From FEN-1219 sp963810755 (GTDB lineage Bacteria; Pseudomonadota; Gammaproteobacteria; Steroidobacterales; Rariloculaceae), in NCBI GenBank assembly GCA_963810755.1, contig CAWEOP010000005.1, positions 1 to 64,000 on the forward strand: a stretch of 64,000 nucleotides of DNA, in the 5' to 3' direction. A program made the translations under genes and the position numbers. The notes beneath the pieces are model-generated. The model ran no database searches. It was not told where the DNA came from and worked only from the letters and a program-made list of their open reading frames with translations. Positions 1-10,895 of this stretch are shown here, in pieces (position 1 is the stretch's first letter; every line of letters starts with the position of its first letter).

Positions 1-3000
1 TAGGCCGCGAGCGACGCGAGATCCGTCGCGTTCAGCGCCACGTTGTTGTGCGCCGCGATCGCGGCCGCGATCGTCGCCGCCGACCCGTCGTGCAGGTACG
101 GCGCCGTCTGCCAGGCGCCGCGCAGCGTCGGACGTCGAGGCCCGTCAGCGGCCCGCCGAGCCGCATCCCGCTCGTGCTCTTGAGGGTGCCGACGTTCTGC
201 AGCACGTTCGTGCTCAGCTCGTGAATTCGGTGCCGCTGTGGCAGGCCGCGCAGTTCTGCGCTTGAACACCGATTTGCCCGCGACGGCTTGCCGTCGTCAG
301 CGCGCCCGTCGACTTGCGGTACGGGCTCGCCGCAAACTGTTGAGCGACGCGACGTAGGCCGCGAGCGCGTCGAGGTCGGCGCTCTGCCCGCCTTTCGGAT
401 CGCCGAGCGGCTGTGCTGCGCGTGCCCGCGAAGAAAGCGGCGTCGCTCATGAGGCCCGTACCGCCGGCGAGCGCGCGGATCTGCCCTTCGAAATCCTGGA
501 TCTCGTCGAAGTTCTGCGACCAGTGCGAGCGGCCGTGCGCCGGCGCGCCGTGCCGCGCAGGGTGATCGTGTTGCGCAGGCCCTCGCCCATGCCGGTGAGG
601 TCCCACACGCGGCCGTCCTGGCCGCCGTCGTTGTGGCAGGACGCACAGCTCAGGTACCGGTCGCGCGCGAGGCGCGTGTCGCGGGCGTCGTAGAAGAGCT
701 GCTTGCCAGCAGCACCTCGCGGCTCAGCTTCTCCGACGGCGACGGTCTGCGACCGTCGCCAGCAGCGGCGCGGTCCACAGGCCCGTCGTCTTGGAGATCG
801 CCGAGGTCGTAGATGCCGACGGTGCGATCCATGAAGTTGTTGACGAAGAGCGTGCTGCCGTCCGGCGACACGACGAGGCCCTGCGGCGCCCGGCCGACGT
901 TGATGCGGAACAGCTCGTAGGCGCCATGCGCATCGACCACCGCGATTTCGCGGCTGGTTTCGAGCGCGACGAACATGTAGATGCCGAGCGGATCGAAGGC
1001 CGCCGCGCTCGCGATGCTCGCGTCGTCGAAATCGATGCGCTCGCGCGTAATCCTCGCCGCTCGCTCGCCGAGATCGATGCTGCGAGCCGATCGCGCGCAC
1101 CGTGTTCTGGAAATTGAGGTTCAGTCCGTTGCGCAGGGTGCCGCGCCCGATGTTGTCCTCTTCGACGGCACCCAGCCGATCGTGCCGTCCGGCGAAATGG
1201 CGACAGCACCGAGGTAGTTCGGTACGCCGCCGCCCTGGTTCTCCGCATCGGGCTTGTCGCTGTGCTGCAGGACGATCGTATCGGTCAGCAGCAGGTTCGC
1301 CGGCGTGCGAACGACCAGCACTTCGCCGCCTTGCGCCGACGACCTGCGAGCCCGACGACCAGCCGGTCTCCTCGCCCGGCTGCCGCGGCGTGACGAAACG
1401 CGAGACGTAGACGGTGCGCTCCGGCGCGTCGATCGCGACGTGCCGCGGATTTGGCCCGGTGCTGCCGCCAGCAACTGGCTGCCGCCGTCGTACGCATCGA
1501 GCTTCAGCAACTGGCCGAGCGCTTCCAGCACGACAAACGCCTCGTTCGCGACCGGCGAGAACACGAGACCGTAGGGCTGCCGAGCCGTACGGCAAGCGCG
1601 ACGGTCTGCACGACTGCGAGCGTCACCGGGATCGATGATGCTGATCGTCGACGACTCGCTTGTTCGTCACCCAGACGCGCCCGTCCGGCGCGATCGCGAC
1701 GCTGCGCGGCGCCTGTGCCGACGGTGATCTCCGCGAGCTGCGCATTCGGTAACGGCGTCGATCGACCGTGACGCAGTCGTTGTCCTGGTTGACGACCCAG
1801 ACGCGATCGTTGCCGCCAGCGCGTCTCGTAGGCAATGTTCGGACGAACTCGCCGGCAGCGTCGGCGGCGAGCGGCAGGTGCACGGCCTGCACGAAAGTCT
1901 GGATGTTCGGAACGCCGAGAGTCGTCGTTGACGGTCAGCGTGACGAAGTAGACGCCGGGTTCCGCGAAGGTGTGGCTGACGGAGTTGCTCGCCGAATAGG
2001 CGGTCTCCGGCGTGCCGTCGCCGAAATCCCACTTGTAGACGACGTTGACGCCGCCCGAGCGCCGTGGCGGTGTAGGTGACTGCGTACCGGCGAGCCGCGC
2101 AGGCTGGCTCGGCATCGGGGTCACGACAAGCGGTGGCGCGACGACGATTGCCAGGTGAAAGTTGCCGTGTCGGACTCGTTGCCGTCGAAGACGGTGACGG
2201 ACGCGTTGTAGTTGCCGGCGGTCGTTGGCGTGCCGCTGATCAGCCCGTGTCCGCATCGATGGCCAGCCCGGCCGGCAGATTCGTCGGCGCTGAAGGTGAG
2301 GCTGTCGTCGTCGCCGTCCGAGGCGTTGATCTGCGAAGCGACACCGGGATGCCGACGACGCTCGATCCGCGAACCCGGGTTCACGATGACCGGCGACGGA
2401 ATTGATGCTGATCGGCGTGATTGCGGCCGCGCGGCACTGCACGCCGAAGTTGTCGAGCCAGCTGCCCGAGCGCCCGTAGAGCGCGTAGACCGGGTTGCCG
2501 GTGCCGCAAGCCAGCGGCGCCCTGCGCCGTCCCGCCGGTGCCGCCGTCGCGCCGAGGTACTGCACGTCGCCCGTCAGGCCGCCGTTCGGAGTGAGCGCCC
2601 GGCACTGGATGTCGATCTGGTTGACGTACTGCGCGGAGCGTCCGCGGAAGCCGCTGACGGCGTAGTCGCGCGGACAGGTCTTGGTGAATGCCGTGCCGGT
2701 GGTCGAGGTGCCGGTGACTGGACCGTTGACCGGATCGCCGATCCAGCGGCCGAGCTGGTCGACCTTCACGCAACGGCGGACCGATCTGGTTGACGTAAGT
2801 CGCGTAACGGCCGTGCACGCCGACGATGAGTCTCGTCGGCGGGCACGAGAGCTGGAACGGCGTGCCGCCAGCGCCGCCGATGGTCGGGCGTGTAGTCGAC
2901 GGCAATGAACGGTGTCGCGTCGATGTTGATGCGCAGCATGCTGCGCCATCGACGGCACACCGCTCGCGTCCAGCACAAACATCAGGTAGTAGCCGGGCGG

Positions 3001-4429
3001 CGTGTCGGTGCGCGCGCGGGCACGTGCGCCTGGACGCATGTTGCCGGATTGCGTGAACGGCAGCGTCACGAAACGCTGGTCCATGTTCACGCTGTGCGTG
3101 ACCGATCCGGTCTTCACCAGGTTGACGGCCGAGACGTTCGCCGACAGTCGACTTCGATGTCCAGGGTGTCGCCGACTTCGGCCGTGTCCGGCGCCGACAC
3201 GATCTCGGGGCGCGACGCGAACTCATCGCTTTCGTCGAACAGGTACGGCGGATAGTAGATTTCGGCGTTCGTATTCACCTGCGGCCCGGGCGCACCGCCG
3301 CCCGGAGACCAGCACCGTCGCATCCGGCAAGAGCAGCGCCGCCGAATGATAGAGCCGCGCCTTCACGCCGGCAGGACCGAGATGCCAGTGCCCGTGGCCG
3401 GATCCCAGATCTCGGCCGAGTTGTTGACGCCGATCATCTGGTTGTCGTTCTGGCTGCCGCCGGTCGCGATTACCTTGCCGTCCGGCGAGCACCGTCGCGC
3501 TGACCCATTGCCGGCGCGACGACATCGACTGGTCGATCGTCACCGTCGGTATCCGGGCCGTTGATGTCGATGATCGCGGCGCCGTTCGAGTTGCCGCCGA
3601 TCTGCAGAATCTTTCCGGGCCGGAACATCGCGGCGCCGGAGGTCCAGCCGGCGTTGGCCGACGGCAGCTGTCCCGCCGGCGCTCAGCGTGCCGGTGCCGC
3701 GACGGTCGACGAAGTACATGTTGCCGTTCGTGTCATAGCCGAACACGCGGCCGTCCGGCGCGAGGAAATTCCGCGGAAAGGTCGCCGCGTAGGCAGCTCG
3801 TCGCTGGCGGTCGAGAGCAGCCGGAACGTGCCGTTGAGCTGCCGTACTTCGGGCCGGTCGCCGCCGCCGTTGCCGCCCTGGATGTAGACCTCGCCGTTGA
3901 TCATCACGGTCGACGACGAATACCAGCGCGCGCGAAACATGTTGGCCGAGCGCGACCAGCGTATTGCCGGATGTAGTCGAACAGGTTGCTGTTGTTGTTG
4001 CCGGTGTTGGTCGTGCCGGTGCCGGTCCAGTTGTCGCCGCCGGCGATGAAGATCTCGCCGCTTTGCGGCAGGATCACCTGCGAGCTGCAGAAGATATCAG
4101 TGAGCGTCATGTTCGCCAGCGTCATGTGGCCGCTGCGCCGATGCGCCGACCCCGGATCCCAGATGTCGTAGACGAAGTAGCCGGTCTGCTTGCCCTCGCC
4201 GTTCGTGCCGTAACTCAGCACCCGCATGTCGGGCGTGAGCGCCGCGTGCACCGTGATGAGCGGCCAGATTCAAGACCGGCGACCAGACGCCGTCCAGCTG
4301 CGGCTGCGGCTGCGGCGGCTGTGCCGCGACGGGCGCCGCAAGACCGACGGCGGCGAGGGCTCCAAGGACAGCAAAAACCTTGCGGCGCGCGGCAATAGCC
4401 GGCGCGAACGAGTCGAGTCGGTGGATCAC
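1..4429 (-). CDS. Copper-radical-oxidase / lectin / PKD / beta-propeller / di-haem peroxidase fusion (3' end outside window, frameshifted)
   Basis: Reconstructed across many one-base frame changes; the C-terminus runs off the window. A GTG at 4429 starts a basic N-terminus and a hydrophobic signal peptide ending near PVAAQ. Domains by approximate residue: galactose-oxidase-like Kelch propeller 40-380; DUF1929 C-terminal domain 380-490 (AEIYYPPYLF, GVPSMAQ); three jacalin- or VMO-like lectin repeats 500-675 (GVHGRYATYVNQIG, VSGFRGRSAQYVNQIDIQC); putative Ig domain 680-765 (GLISGTPTTAGNY); PKD domain 775-845 (KWDFGDGTPE, VSHTF); YVTN-type propeller 845-1220; MauG/cytochrome c peroxidase-like domain from 1230 with two CxxCH motifs (CASCH, CAACH). 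The oxidase part keeps candidates for the galactose oxidase ligands: Cys in DIFCS, Tyr in RARWYSSS, Tyr-His in LYHSAAL, His in VTHSVNMDQR. It probably acts in the periplasm or outside the cell; the substrate is unknown. Two or more adjacent genes is the alternative, but I see no stop plus restart between domains. Confidence 0.72.
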
Positions 4430-4569
4430 GGTGGCAAACCTCGAGAGAGTCAGGCGGTCGTCCTTGTTTCTTGTTATTCGCCGACCCGGGTGACTCTGCA
4501 GCGCGGCCACGCCGCACGCCGTCCGGGCGCGTCACCGAGAAATGCAAGAAGGACACCAGAGTCTTTTCT

Positions 4570-4590
4570 CTAACCTAATTATATGGTTAG
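4570..4590. promoter_or_regulatory. Palindromic operator overlapping a minus-strand -10 box
   Basis: An AT-rich patch in GC-rich surroundings carries a perfect inverted repeat, CTAACC - 9 bases - GGTTAG. Its centre contains, on the minus strand, TATAAT (bases 4583-4578), about 150 bases upstream of the oxidase/peroxidase fusion. The arrangement fits a promoter covered by a dimeric repressor site. I see no good -35 box, and the regulator is not identified. The remaining sequence between 4430 and 4713 shows nothing else. Confidence 0.4.
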
Positions 4591-4713
4591 GAAAGATTGT
4601 TCGCGTACATAATCTAGATGTGTAAACGCGCTCGACAGCACCGTCTACATCGAGCGCCTCTACTTGGCTGCTCCGGCGCGTATAGCGCCGGCGCTACGCA
4701 CAGCCGTCGCGCC

Positions 4714-5196
4714 TCAGCTCAAAGACTTGCTGAGAAAACGCGTGAATTCCGAGTTCGCGACGACGAAGTCTCCGAACCCGAACCGCTCGTAGAGGGCTCG
4801 CGCGCGCAAGTTGTCGTCCTGAACCTCGAGAGTCAGCTTGCAACAGCCCGCGCGCAACGCCCGGTTCTCGCACTCGCGCAGCAGTGCGCTGCCGACGCCT
4901 CGTCGCCGATATTTCGGCATCACGGCCAGGTCGTGGACGTTGAGCAGCGGACGCGCGCGAAAGGTCGAGAACCCGAAGAAGCACACCGCGATTCCGGCGG
5001 GCTCGTCCTCCATGCATGCGAGCAGCACGAGGGCGGTCGGGTGGCTCGCAAGCGCCGGAATCAAACGTTCGCGAACATCCGGCGGCAGAGGCGCACCACC
5101 ACCCACCGGATCGCTCGCGTACGAGTCGAGGACGGCGATGAAGCGGGCTGCGTCCGTGGGATCCATGAAATCGACGTCGCGGATTCGTAGTTCCAT
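4714..5196 (-). CDS. GNAT family N-acetyltransferase
   Basis: A 160-residue single-domain GNAT protein. The acetyl-CoA-binding motif A is clear: the strand VHDLAVMPKYRRRGVGSALL has the R/Q-x-x-G-x-G/A pattern (RRRGVGSAL), followed by the late motif LYERFGFGDF. The start is the ATG at 5196, which shares one base with the stop of the upstream tandem-GNAT gene (TGATG), so the two are translationally coupled. The acceptor substrate cannot be told from sequence; the family covers antibiotic, amino acid, protein and polyamine acetylation. No signal peptide, so cytoplasmic. Confidence 0.85.
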   Translation of the reverse strand: MELRIRDVDFMDPTDAARFIAVLDSYASDPVGGGAPLPPDVRERLIPALASHPTALVLLACMEDEPAGIAVCFFGFSTFRARPLLNVHDLAVMPKYRRRGVGSALLRECENRALRAGCCKLTLEVQDDNLRARALYERFGFGDFVVANSEFTRFLSKSLS

Positions 5197-6110
5197 CACT
5201 CTCCTCTCTCGGCGAACGCGGCCGGGCGCGGCAACTCATAACAAAGCTCGCCTCGGCCCGTCGCGCCCACGCGCTGCCATCCCGCGGCCTCGTAGAATCC
5301 TTGGGCGCGCGTCCCGGGCTCGGTCGTCAACCACAGACGATCGAGCCCCTGGTCCCACAACCAACGCACCATCGCGTCGTGCAGGCGGCGGCCGTAACCG
5401 CGCCGCTCATGATCCGGCTGCACGAACAACGCCCAAATGTTCCCGCTCGCCGCGTTGCCGACCGCGAAGGCGACGACCTCGCCGCGCGACTCGATGACCC
5501 AACCGCGGCCGGTGACCTCGATGGCGCGGCGAACGTCGTCATCGCCGATGACCGCGGATACCAAGCGATTCTCGCGCACGGAATGGCGTACACGCTGGAT
5601 GCTCGAGATGTCGGAAGCCACCGCCTGGCGCAACGTGCCGGCATCCATCCGCATGAGGAGCGCTTCCTGGCTCGACCTCGACTCGATCGGCGCGAACCCC
5701 AGGCTGCCATAGAGCGCGATGGCGATCGCGTTGTCGCGATAGACGTTCAAGGTCACCGAGCTCGCGCCCGTCGCCGCGATCGCTCGCGCACAAAGCTGCC
5801 GACACAGCTCTCGCCCCAAACCTCTACCGCGCAATGCGGGCGACACGATGATCCTCCCGAGATGCACGGCGCCGGAGGGATGTGGCCAATGTTGGCCAAA
5901 ACCGAACGCGGCGGATTCGCCGTCCGAAAGGCAATAGCTCGCGCAACCGTCGACGAAGAGAAGTTGCGGCAGCCGCGCCGCCGAGAACGGATAGGCGACG
6001 CGCGGGCCGGCCCAACGGAGACAAGCTTCGGCATCCGGGATCCACGCTGCGACTACCTCGAAGTCGGCCTGTTGTGCGGTGCGAAGCGATACGTTCACTG
6101 GCATCCCCAT
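5196..6110 (-). CDS. Tandem-domain GNAT N-acetyltransferase
   Basis: A 304-residue protein with two GNAT domains in a row. The first, about residues 5-150, carries IIVSPALRGRGLGRELC and ALYGSLGFAPI. The second, about 155-298, carries ALFVQPDHERRGYGRRL and FYEAAGWQRVGATGRGE. Both keep the R-G-x-G acetyl-CoA loop, so neither is obviously dead. An in-frame ATG at 6104 is an alternative start. It lies upstream of, and overlaps by one base, the single-domain GNAT gene, forming a two-gene unit. Acceptors are unknown. The 271 bases between this start and the next gene at 6382 show no coding sequence or clear signal. Confidence 0.85.
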   Translation of the reverse strand: MGMPVNVSLRTAQQADFEVVAAWIPDAEACLRWAGPRVAYPFSAARLPQLLFVDGCASYCLSDGESAAFGFGQHWPHPSGAVHLGRIIVSPALRGRGLGRELCRQLCARAIAATGASSVTLNVYRDNAIAIALYGSLGFAPIESRSSQEALLMRMDAGTLRQAVASDISSIQRVRHSVRENRLVSAVIGDDDVRRAIEVTGRGWVIESRGEVVAFAVGNAASGNIWALFVQPDHERRGYGRRLHDAMVRWLWDQGLDRLWLTTEPGTRAQGFYEAAGWQRVGATGRGELCYELPRPAAFAERGE

Positions 6111-6381
6111 ACGCGTTGCGCCGCCCCGGATCCGGTGGCTCAGTTCACCGCTGCCGGCGCTGCATTCGAGCGCTCAGCGCTTCAGGGTAGTAGCAGCGCT
6201 CGCCTTCCGGCTTCATGTACGGCAAGTCCCCGGTTCCTTCGCGGACCTGCCTGCGCACGCCCAGACGATGAGCAGCACCGGCATTTGCGTAACGCGTAAC
6301 CACCCGCCCCCTTTACGGGCACGATCATCTGGCGGCTGCCGCGATACGGCCGAAGTCGCGAATTGACATCCAGGTACCGGG

Positions 6382-8250
6382 ATGGTCGGATACCGGCGCA
6401 TGGAGAAACCGCCAAAGCCCACGTCGATCGCCGTAGCTTCCTGACCGGCGCCGCGACGGGCGCCGCGGCCGCGCTGCTCGCGCAGCAAGCGTCGGTCGCC
6501 GAGCGCACAGGACGCGGCGCACCGACGCCGCCGAGCCGGTCGTGCAGGCGAACGAGACGGGCCGCCACGCGTCGGACTTCATGGTCGACATCTTCAAGTC
6601 GCTCGACATGGAGTACATGTTCTCGATGTGCGCATCGAGCTTCATGGGCATCCACGAGTCGGTGCTGAACTACGCGGGCAACAAGAACCCGCAAGTCGAT
6701 CACCTGCACGCACGAAGAGATCTCCGTCGCCATGGCGAACGGCTACGCGAAGATCGACGGCAAGCCGGTGCTCGTCTGCGCGCACGCGACGGTCGGCGCG
6801 CAGCACGCCGCGATGGCGCTCTACGACGCGTGGTGCGACCGCGTGCCGATCTATCTCGTGCTCGGCAACACGAACGACGCCGCCGATCGCCAAGGCGAGG
6901 TGTTCTGGCTGCACAGCGCGCAGGATCCGTGCGCGCTCGTGCGCGACATGACGAAGTGGGACGACAACCCGGCGTCGCTTGAGCCACTTCGCGGAGTCGG
7001 CCGTGCGCGCCTACAAGATCGCGATGACGCCGCCGATGGGGCCCGTCGCGATCGTCGTCGACGAGCACATGCAGGACGAGCACGTTCCCGCCGACCTGCG
7101 CGTGCCCGAAGCTGAGCGTGCCGACGCCGCCGGCCGGCGACTCGGGCGCGATCGCCGAGGTCGCGAAGCTGCTCGTCGCCGCCGAGAACCCGGTGATCCT
7201 CGCGGGCCGCGCCGCGCGCACGCCGCGCCGGTCTGAAGCTCATGGTCGAGCTCGCCGAGGCGCTGCAAGCCGGCGTCGTCGATTCGCGCCGGCGGCTGAA
7301 TTTCCCGACTCGCCATCCGCTGAGCGGCGGCTCGACCGGCACAGGCCGACGTCGTGCTCGCGCTCGAGGCCGGCGACATCTCGAACGTCGCGCGCCAAGC
7401 GCGGCAGCGCAACGCGAAGGTCATCAGCATCACGGCCACGCATCTCTTCCAGCGCAGCAACTATCAGGACTTCATGCGCTACGCCGAGGTCGACATGTCG
7501 ATCGCGGCCGATGCGGAAGCGACGCTGCCGGCGCTGATCGAGGAGATCAAGCGGCTGACGACCGAGCTCGCGGCAGCGAGGCGTTCCGCCAGCGCGGCGT
7601 GCGCGATCGCCGAAGCGAATCGCAACACGTTCGAGCAGGCGCGCACCGACGCGACCTACGGCTGGGACGCGAGCCCCGTCAGCACCGCGCGGCTGTCGAT
7701 GGAGCTGTGGGCGCAGCTCAAGAACGAGGACTGGTCGTACGTGACCGGCTGGGTCAACTGGCCGCTGCGGCTCTGGGACTTCGACAAGCACTATCAGTAC
7801 ATCGGCCGTGCCGGCGGCGAAGGGCGTCGGCTACTACGCGCCCGCGTCGGTCGGCGCCGCGCTCGCCAACAAGAAGCACGGCCGCATCAGCGTATCGATT
7901 CAACCCGACGGCGATTTGATGGTCGCGCCCGGCGCGCTGTGGACCGCGGCGAAGTATCAGGTCCCGCATCCTGATCGTCATGCAGAACAACCGCGCGTAT
8001 CACCAAGAAGTCATGTGGTTCCAGCGCGCAGGCGCTGCAGCGCAACCGCAGCATCGAGCTCACGCAAGACGGGCTTCGGTCTCGGCGACCCGAACATCGA
8101 CTTCGCGAAGATGGCCGAGAGCATGGGCGTCGGCGTCGTCGGGACCGATCTCCGATCCGAAGGACCTCGCCGCCGCGATTCGCCGCGGCATCGGACGTCG
8201 TGAAGCGCGGCGAGCCGTATCTGATCGACGTCGTGACGCAACCTCGCTAG
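6382..8250 (+). CDS. Tat-exported thiamine-diphosphate-dependent enzyme (acetolactate synthase/benzoylformate decarboxylase type), frameshifted
   Basis: Reconstructed across roughly ten one-base frame changes (about 620 residues, normal for the family). The N-terminus MEKPPKP then, after a frame change at a C run, RRSFLTGAATGAAAALLAQ, is a twin-arginine signal. The N-terminal ThDP domain has the catalytic Glu in CTHEEISVAMANGYAKIDG and the substrate loop DRVPIYLVLGNTNDAADRQG. The central domain has PVILAGRAARTP. The C-terminal PP domain carries the cofactor motif starting at PDGDLMVAPGALW and ending IVMQNNRAYH, the GDG-about 25-NN pattern. The stop at 8248-8250 is followed within 20 bases by a cytochrome c gene, suggesting a paired exported oxidoreductase or decarboxylase. 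The substrate is unknown. Tat export of a ThDP enzyme is unusual; ATG 6400 is an alternative start. Confidence 0.8.
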
Positions 8251-8268
8251 GTGAGGCGCGAGCTCGGC

Positions 8269-8638
8269 GTGAAAAAGCTTTTGCTCGACAGGCGCCCTGC
8301 TCTGCTGCGTCTTCCACGGAGCGGTAGCACAGTCGTCGAAGACGGATCGTTCGTCTACGGCGAACGGCGAGAGCGTCTACATGCGCGTCGGTTGCTACGC
8401 GTGCCATGGCACGGTCGGTCATGGCGGCGCCGGCGCGCGTCTGGCTCCGAATACGCTGCCGCTCCCGGCGTTCCAGACCTGGGTTCGCAACGGCACGCCG
8501 GGCTGGACCGCCACGAGCGGAATGCCCGCGTTCCCGGCGACCGTTATTACCGACCAGGAGCTCGCGGACGTTCGCGCGTTTCTCGCGAGCCTGCCGGCGC
8601 CTCCGGCCGTGCAAGACATCCCGCTGCTGAAACCGTAG
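8269..8638 (+). CDS. Small exported c-type cytochrome
   Basis: About 120 residues after correcting one base near 8283. GTG at 8269 gives MKKLL, then GALLCCVFHGAVAQ, a typical signal peptide. The mature part holds one haem c site (CYACH) close to the N-terminus in MRVGCYACHGTVGHGGAG, and a distal Met candidate in TSGMPAF. The fold matches single-haem class I cytochromes (C-terminal helix DQELADVRAFLASLP). It begins 18 bases after the ThDP enzyme and is probably its electron acceptor; that partnership is inferred from adjacency and from both having export signals. GTG 8251 in the same frame is an alternative start. Confidence 0.8.
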
Positions 8639-8674
8639 GCGACCGGTCGTCGTGCAATGCGACGTTGTCTGCGG

Positions 8675-9217
8675 TCAGCCGACCGGAGACTCTTTGCCGA
8701 TATCCACCGTTTCGACGACGAACTTCAGTGTTTGGCCGAGATACGAAGCACTGATCTCCCAACAACCCGGATCGGGAAAGTCGATGCCGGTGAGCATTCT
8801 CCACCCCTCCGTCGACCGCATGATCTCGTTCGCCGTGGCTTGCGCCTCGGCATCCGTCAGCGGGCGCCCGGGCTGCACGGCAGGTATATAAGCGTTCGTC
8901 GCACCGGAAATTCGTCCGGTGACGGGCGCGCCGTCCAGACTGCGGACACTGACCATCAGCTTCGACTCGGTCCCTGGGCGGAAACCGGCGCTGCGCCAGA
9001 ACAGCTTTTCACCTATCAAGTAGCCGGGCTGTGTCGTGGACCATCGGGCGGGGCTCGACAATTGGACTGCTAGACCTTCGGTACCGTACCAGCCGGGAAT
9101 CGACGTGCCGAACAGTGGGTCCTCGGTCGTGGTTGCGGGGCACTTCCCTTCCGCAACGGATTCGGCGGCATGCAACGTAGCAGCAAAGGAGAAAACCAGA
9201 AGAACGATCGCTCTCAT
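8675..9217 (-). CDS. Secreted protein of unknown function
   Basis: 180 residues beginning MRAIVLLVFSFAATLHAAE, a clear signal peptide, from an ATG at 9217 with a strong GGAGGGG ribosome binding site. The mature protein is rich in Gly, Pro and aromatic residues and has two Cys (near the start of the mature chain and in DPGCWEIS), which could form a disulfide. The late segment GIDFPDPGCWEISASYLG resembles small beta-sandwich periplasmic proteins, but I do not recognise a named family. It lies convergent to the cytochrome c gene and divergent from the NHL lipoprotein at 9349; the 131-base gap to the latter probably holds both promoters. Confidence 0.75.
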   Translation of the reverse strand: MRAIVLLVFSFAATLHAAESVAEGKCPATTTEDPLFGTSIPGWYGTEGLAVQLSSPARWSTTQPGYLIGEKLFWRSAGFRPGTESKLMVSVRSLDGAPVTGRISGATNAYIPAVQPGRPLTDAEAQATANEIMRSTEGWRMLTGIDFPDPGCWEISASYLGQTLKFVVETVDIGKESPVG

Positions 9218-9348
9218 GACTGCCCCTCCCTCGCACGTGACACATAACAATATCCCTCGTTCGCGCCAACCGAAAGGCAGTTGCCGCCGAACAGGACGAA
9301 AGTCCACACTGCGACGTCGCCGATGTGGCTCAGGGTTGGGGGGACGCC

Positions 9349-10884
9349 ATGTCAAAGGCTCGTACCGTCGTCGTCGCCGTCGTGTTTGGGGCCGCCGTCG
9401 GCATCGCCGGCTGCGATGCTCGTCCGCAGGATCCGCCCGCGACGGCAGAAAGCGCGGCCGCCGTGGCGCTCCGCGAGACCGGAGCCGTCGCGAGCCTTGG
9501 CGAGACGCGCTGGGCATCGAGGGCTCCCGAAGGCGCATCCGCGCCGAGCTTCGTGGTCGATGCGAGCTGGCCGAAGCCGCTGCCGAACGATTGGCGGATC
9601 GGCCAGGTCGGCGGAATCGCCGTCGACTCGCACGACAACATCTGGGTGTATCACCGGCCGCGGACTCTCGACGCGAGCTCGGCGGGCGCGATGCCGAGAG
9701 TCGCAACGAACGATCGCGGGATCCCGATCAGCGCGCTCGGACATCCGCAGGCCGTACGCCGAGCGGAGCACCGGCTGCTGTGTGCCGGCGCCCTCCGTGC
9801 TCAAGTTCGACCGGGAAGGCAACCTGCTCGCGGCTTGGGGCGGGCCCTCCGATCCGGGCTTCCTCGAGAAGAACTGTCGCGAAGCGGACGGTTGTTTCTG
9901 GCCGGCACGCGAGCACGGCATCTTCGTGGATCAAAACGACTTCGTGTACGTGTCGGGCAACGGTGAGGACGGCGGCGCGCGCCAGCAACAAGGGATGGCC
10001 ACCTATCCGTGGGCGCCATCCTTCGGCGACGATTCGCACATACTCAAGTTCACCGCGGACGGAACGTTCGTCTACCAGATCGGCAACGCGGGAATGGACG
10101 GGCCGAACAGCGAGAAGATCGACGGCGGACCGAACGGCACGCCGCAGCCGTATCTCGTGGCGGACATGAGCGTCGACCCCAAGTCGAACCGCCTCTACGT
10201 CGCGGACGGCTACGGCAATCGGCGCATCCTGATCGTGGACGCCGCGACCGGACAGTACGTCGGCCACTTCGGTGCGTACGGGCAAAACCCCGTCGTGGAC
10301 GATCCGAAGCTCGGGTGTGGCCGATACCGACGTCGGCCCGTGGATCGCGGATTATCAAGCCGGCAACATGAAACCCATGTTCTTCCGCAGCCCGATGCAC
10401 TGCGCGACCGTGAGCCGCGATGGATTTCTCTACGCCTGCGACCGCGGCAACAACCGCGTCCAGGTCTTCGATCTGGGAGCGGCGGATTTGGGCAAGCCGT
10501 GCGCGAACCCGAACGCGGAGCCGGGCAAGTGCGGCTTCGTGCGTGAGGTGCACGTCGCCCCGCAAACGGCCAGCGGCACGTCCGGCACCGCGGCGCTGTC
10601 CACCGATCCTGAGCAGAGCTGCCTCTACGTGGGCGATCTCGCGAACGGCACGCTCTACATCATCAACCGCGAGAACCTCACGGAGCTCGACCGGATCGGG
10701 CGCGCGGGCCGGCAGGCCGGCGAGTTCCATTGGCTCCACGCGCTGGCCGTCGACTCGCACGGCGACATCTACACGGGCGAAGTGGATACCGGGCAGCGCG
10801 TGCAGAAGTTCTTGAGATACGGCGCTTCGAGCTGCAGCGGCACCGGCAGCTGCCGAAGTCGGCCTCTACAGCGCGAACAGGTAG
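9349..10884 (+). CDS. NHL-repeat beta-propeller lipoprotein (frameshifted)
   Basis: About 510 residues after correcting single-base changes near 9745, 10315 and 10855. The N-terminus MSKARTVVVAVVFGAAVGIAGC ends in a lipobox-like VGIAGC, so it is likely a lipoprotein. The body consists of six or so NHL/6-bladed propeller repeats: GGIAVDSHDNIWVY, VLKFDREGNLLAAWG, ILKFTADGTFVYQIG, NRLYVADGYGNRRILI, FLYACDRGNNRVQVFDL, HALAVDSHGDIYTGEV. Such propellers bind ligands or act like peptidyl-hydroxyglycine lyases; no catalytic claim can be made. The gene ends 11 bases before a second NHL gene, so the two are probably co-transcribed. Confidence 0.8.
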
Positions 10885-10895
10885 GCGAGGTTCCG

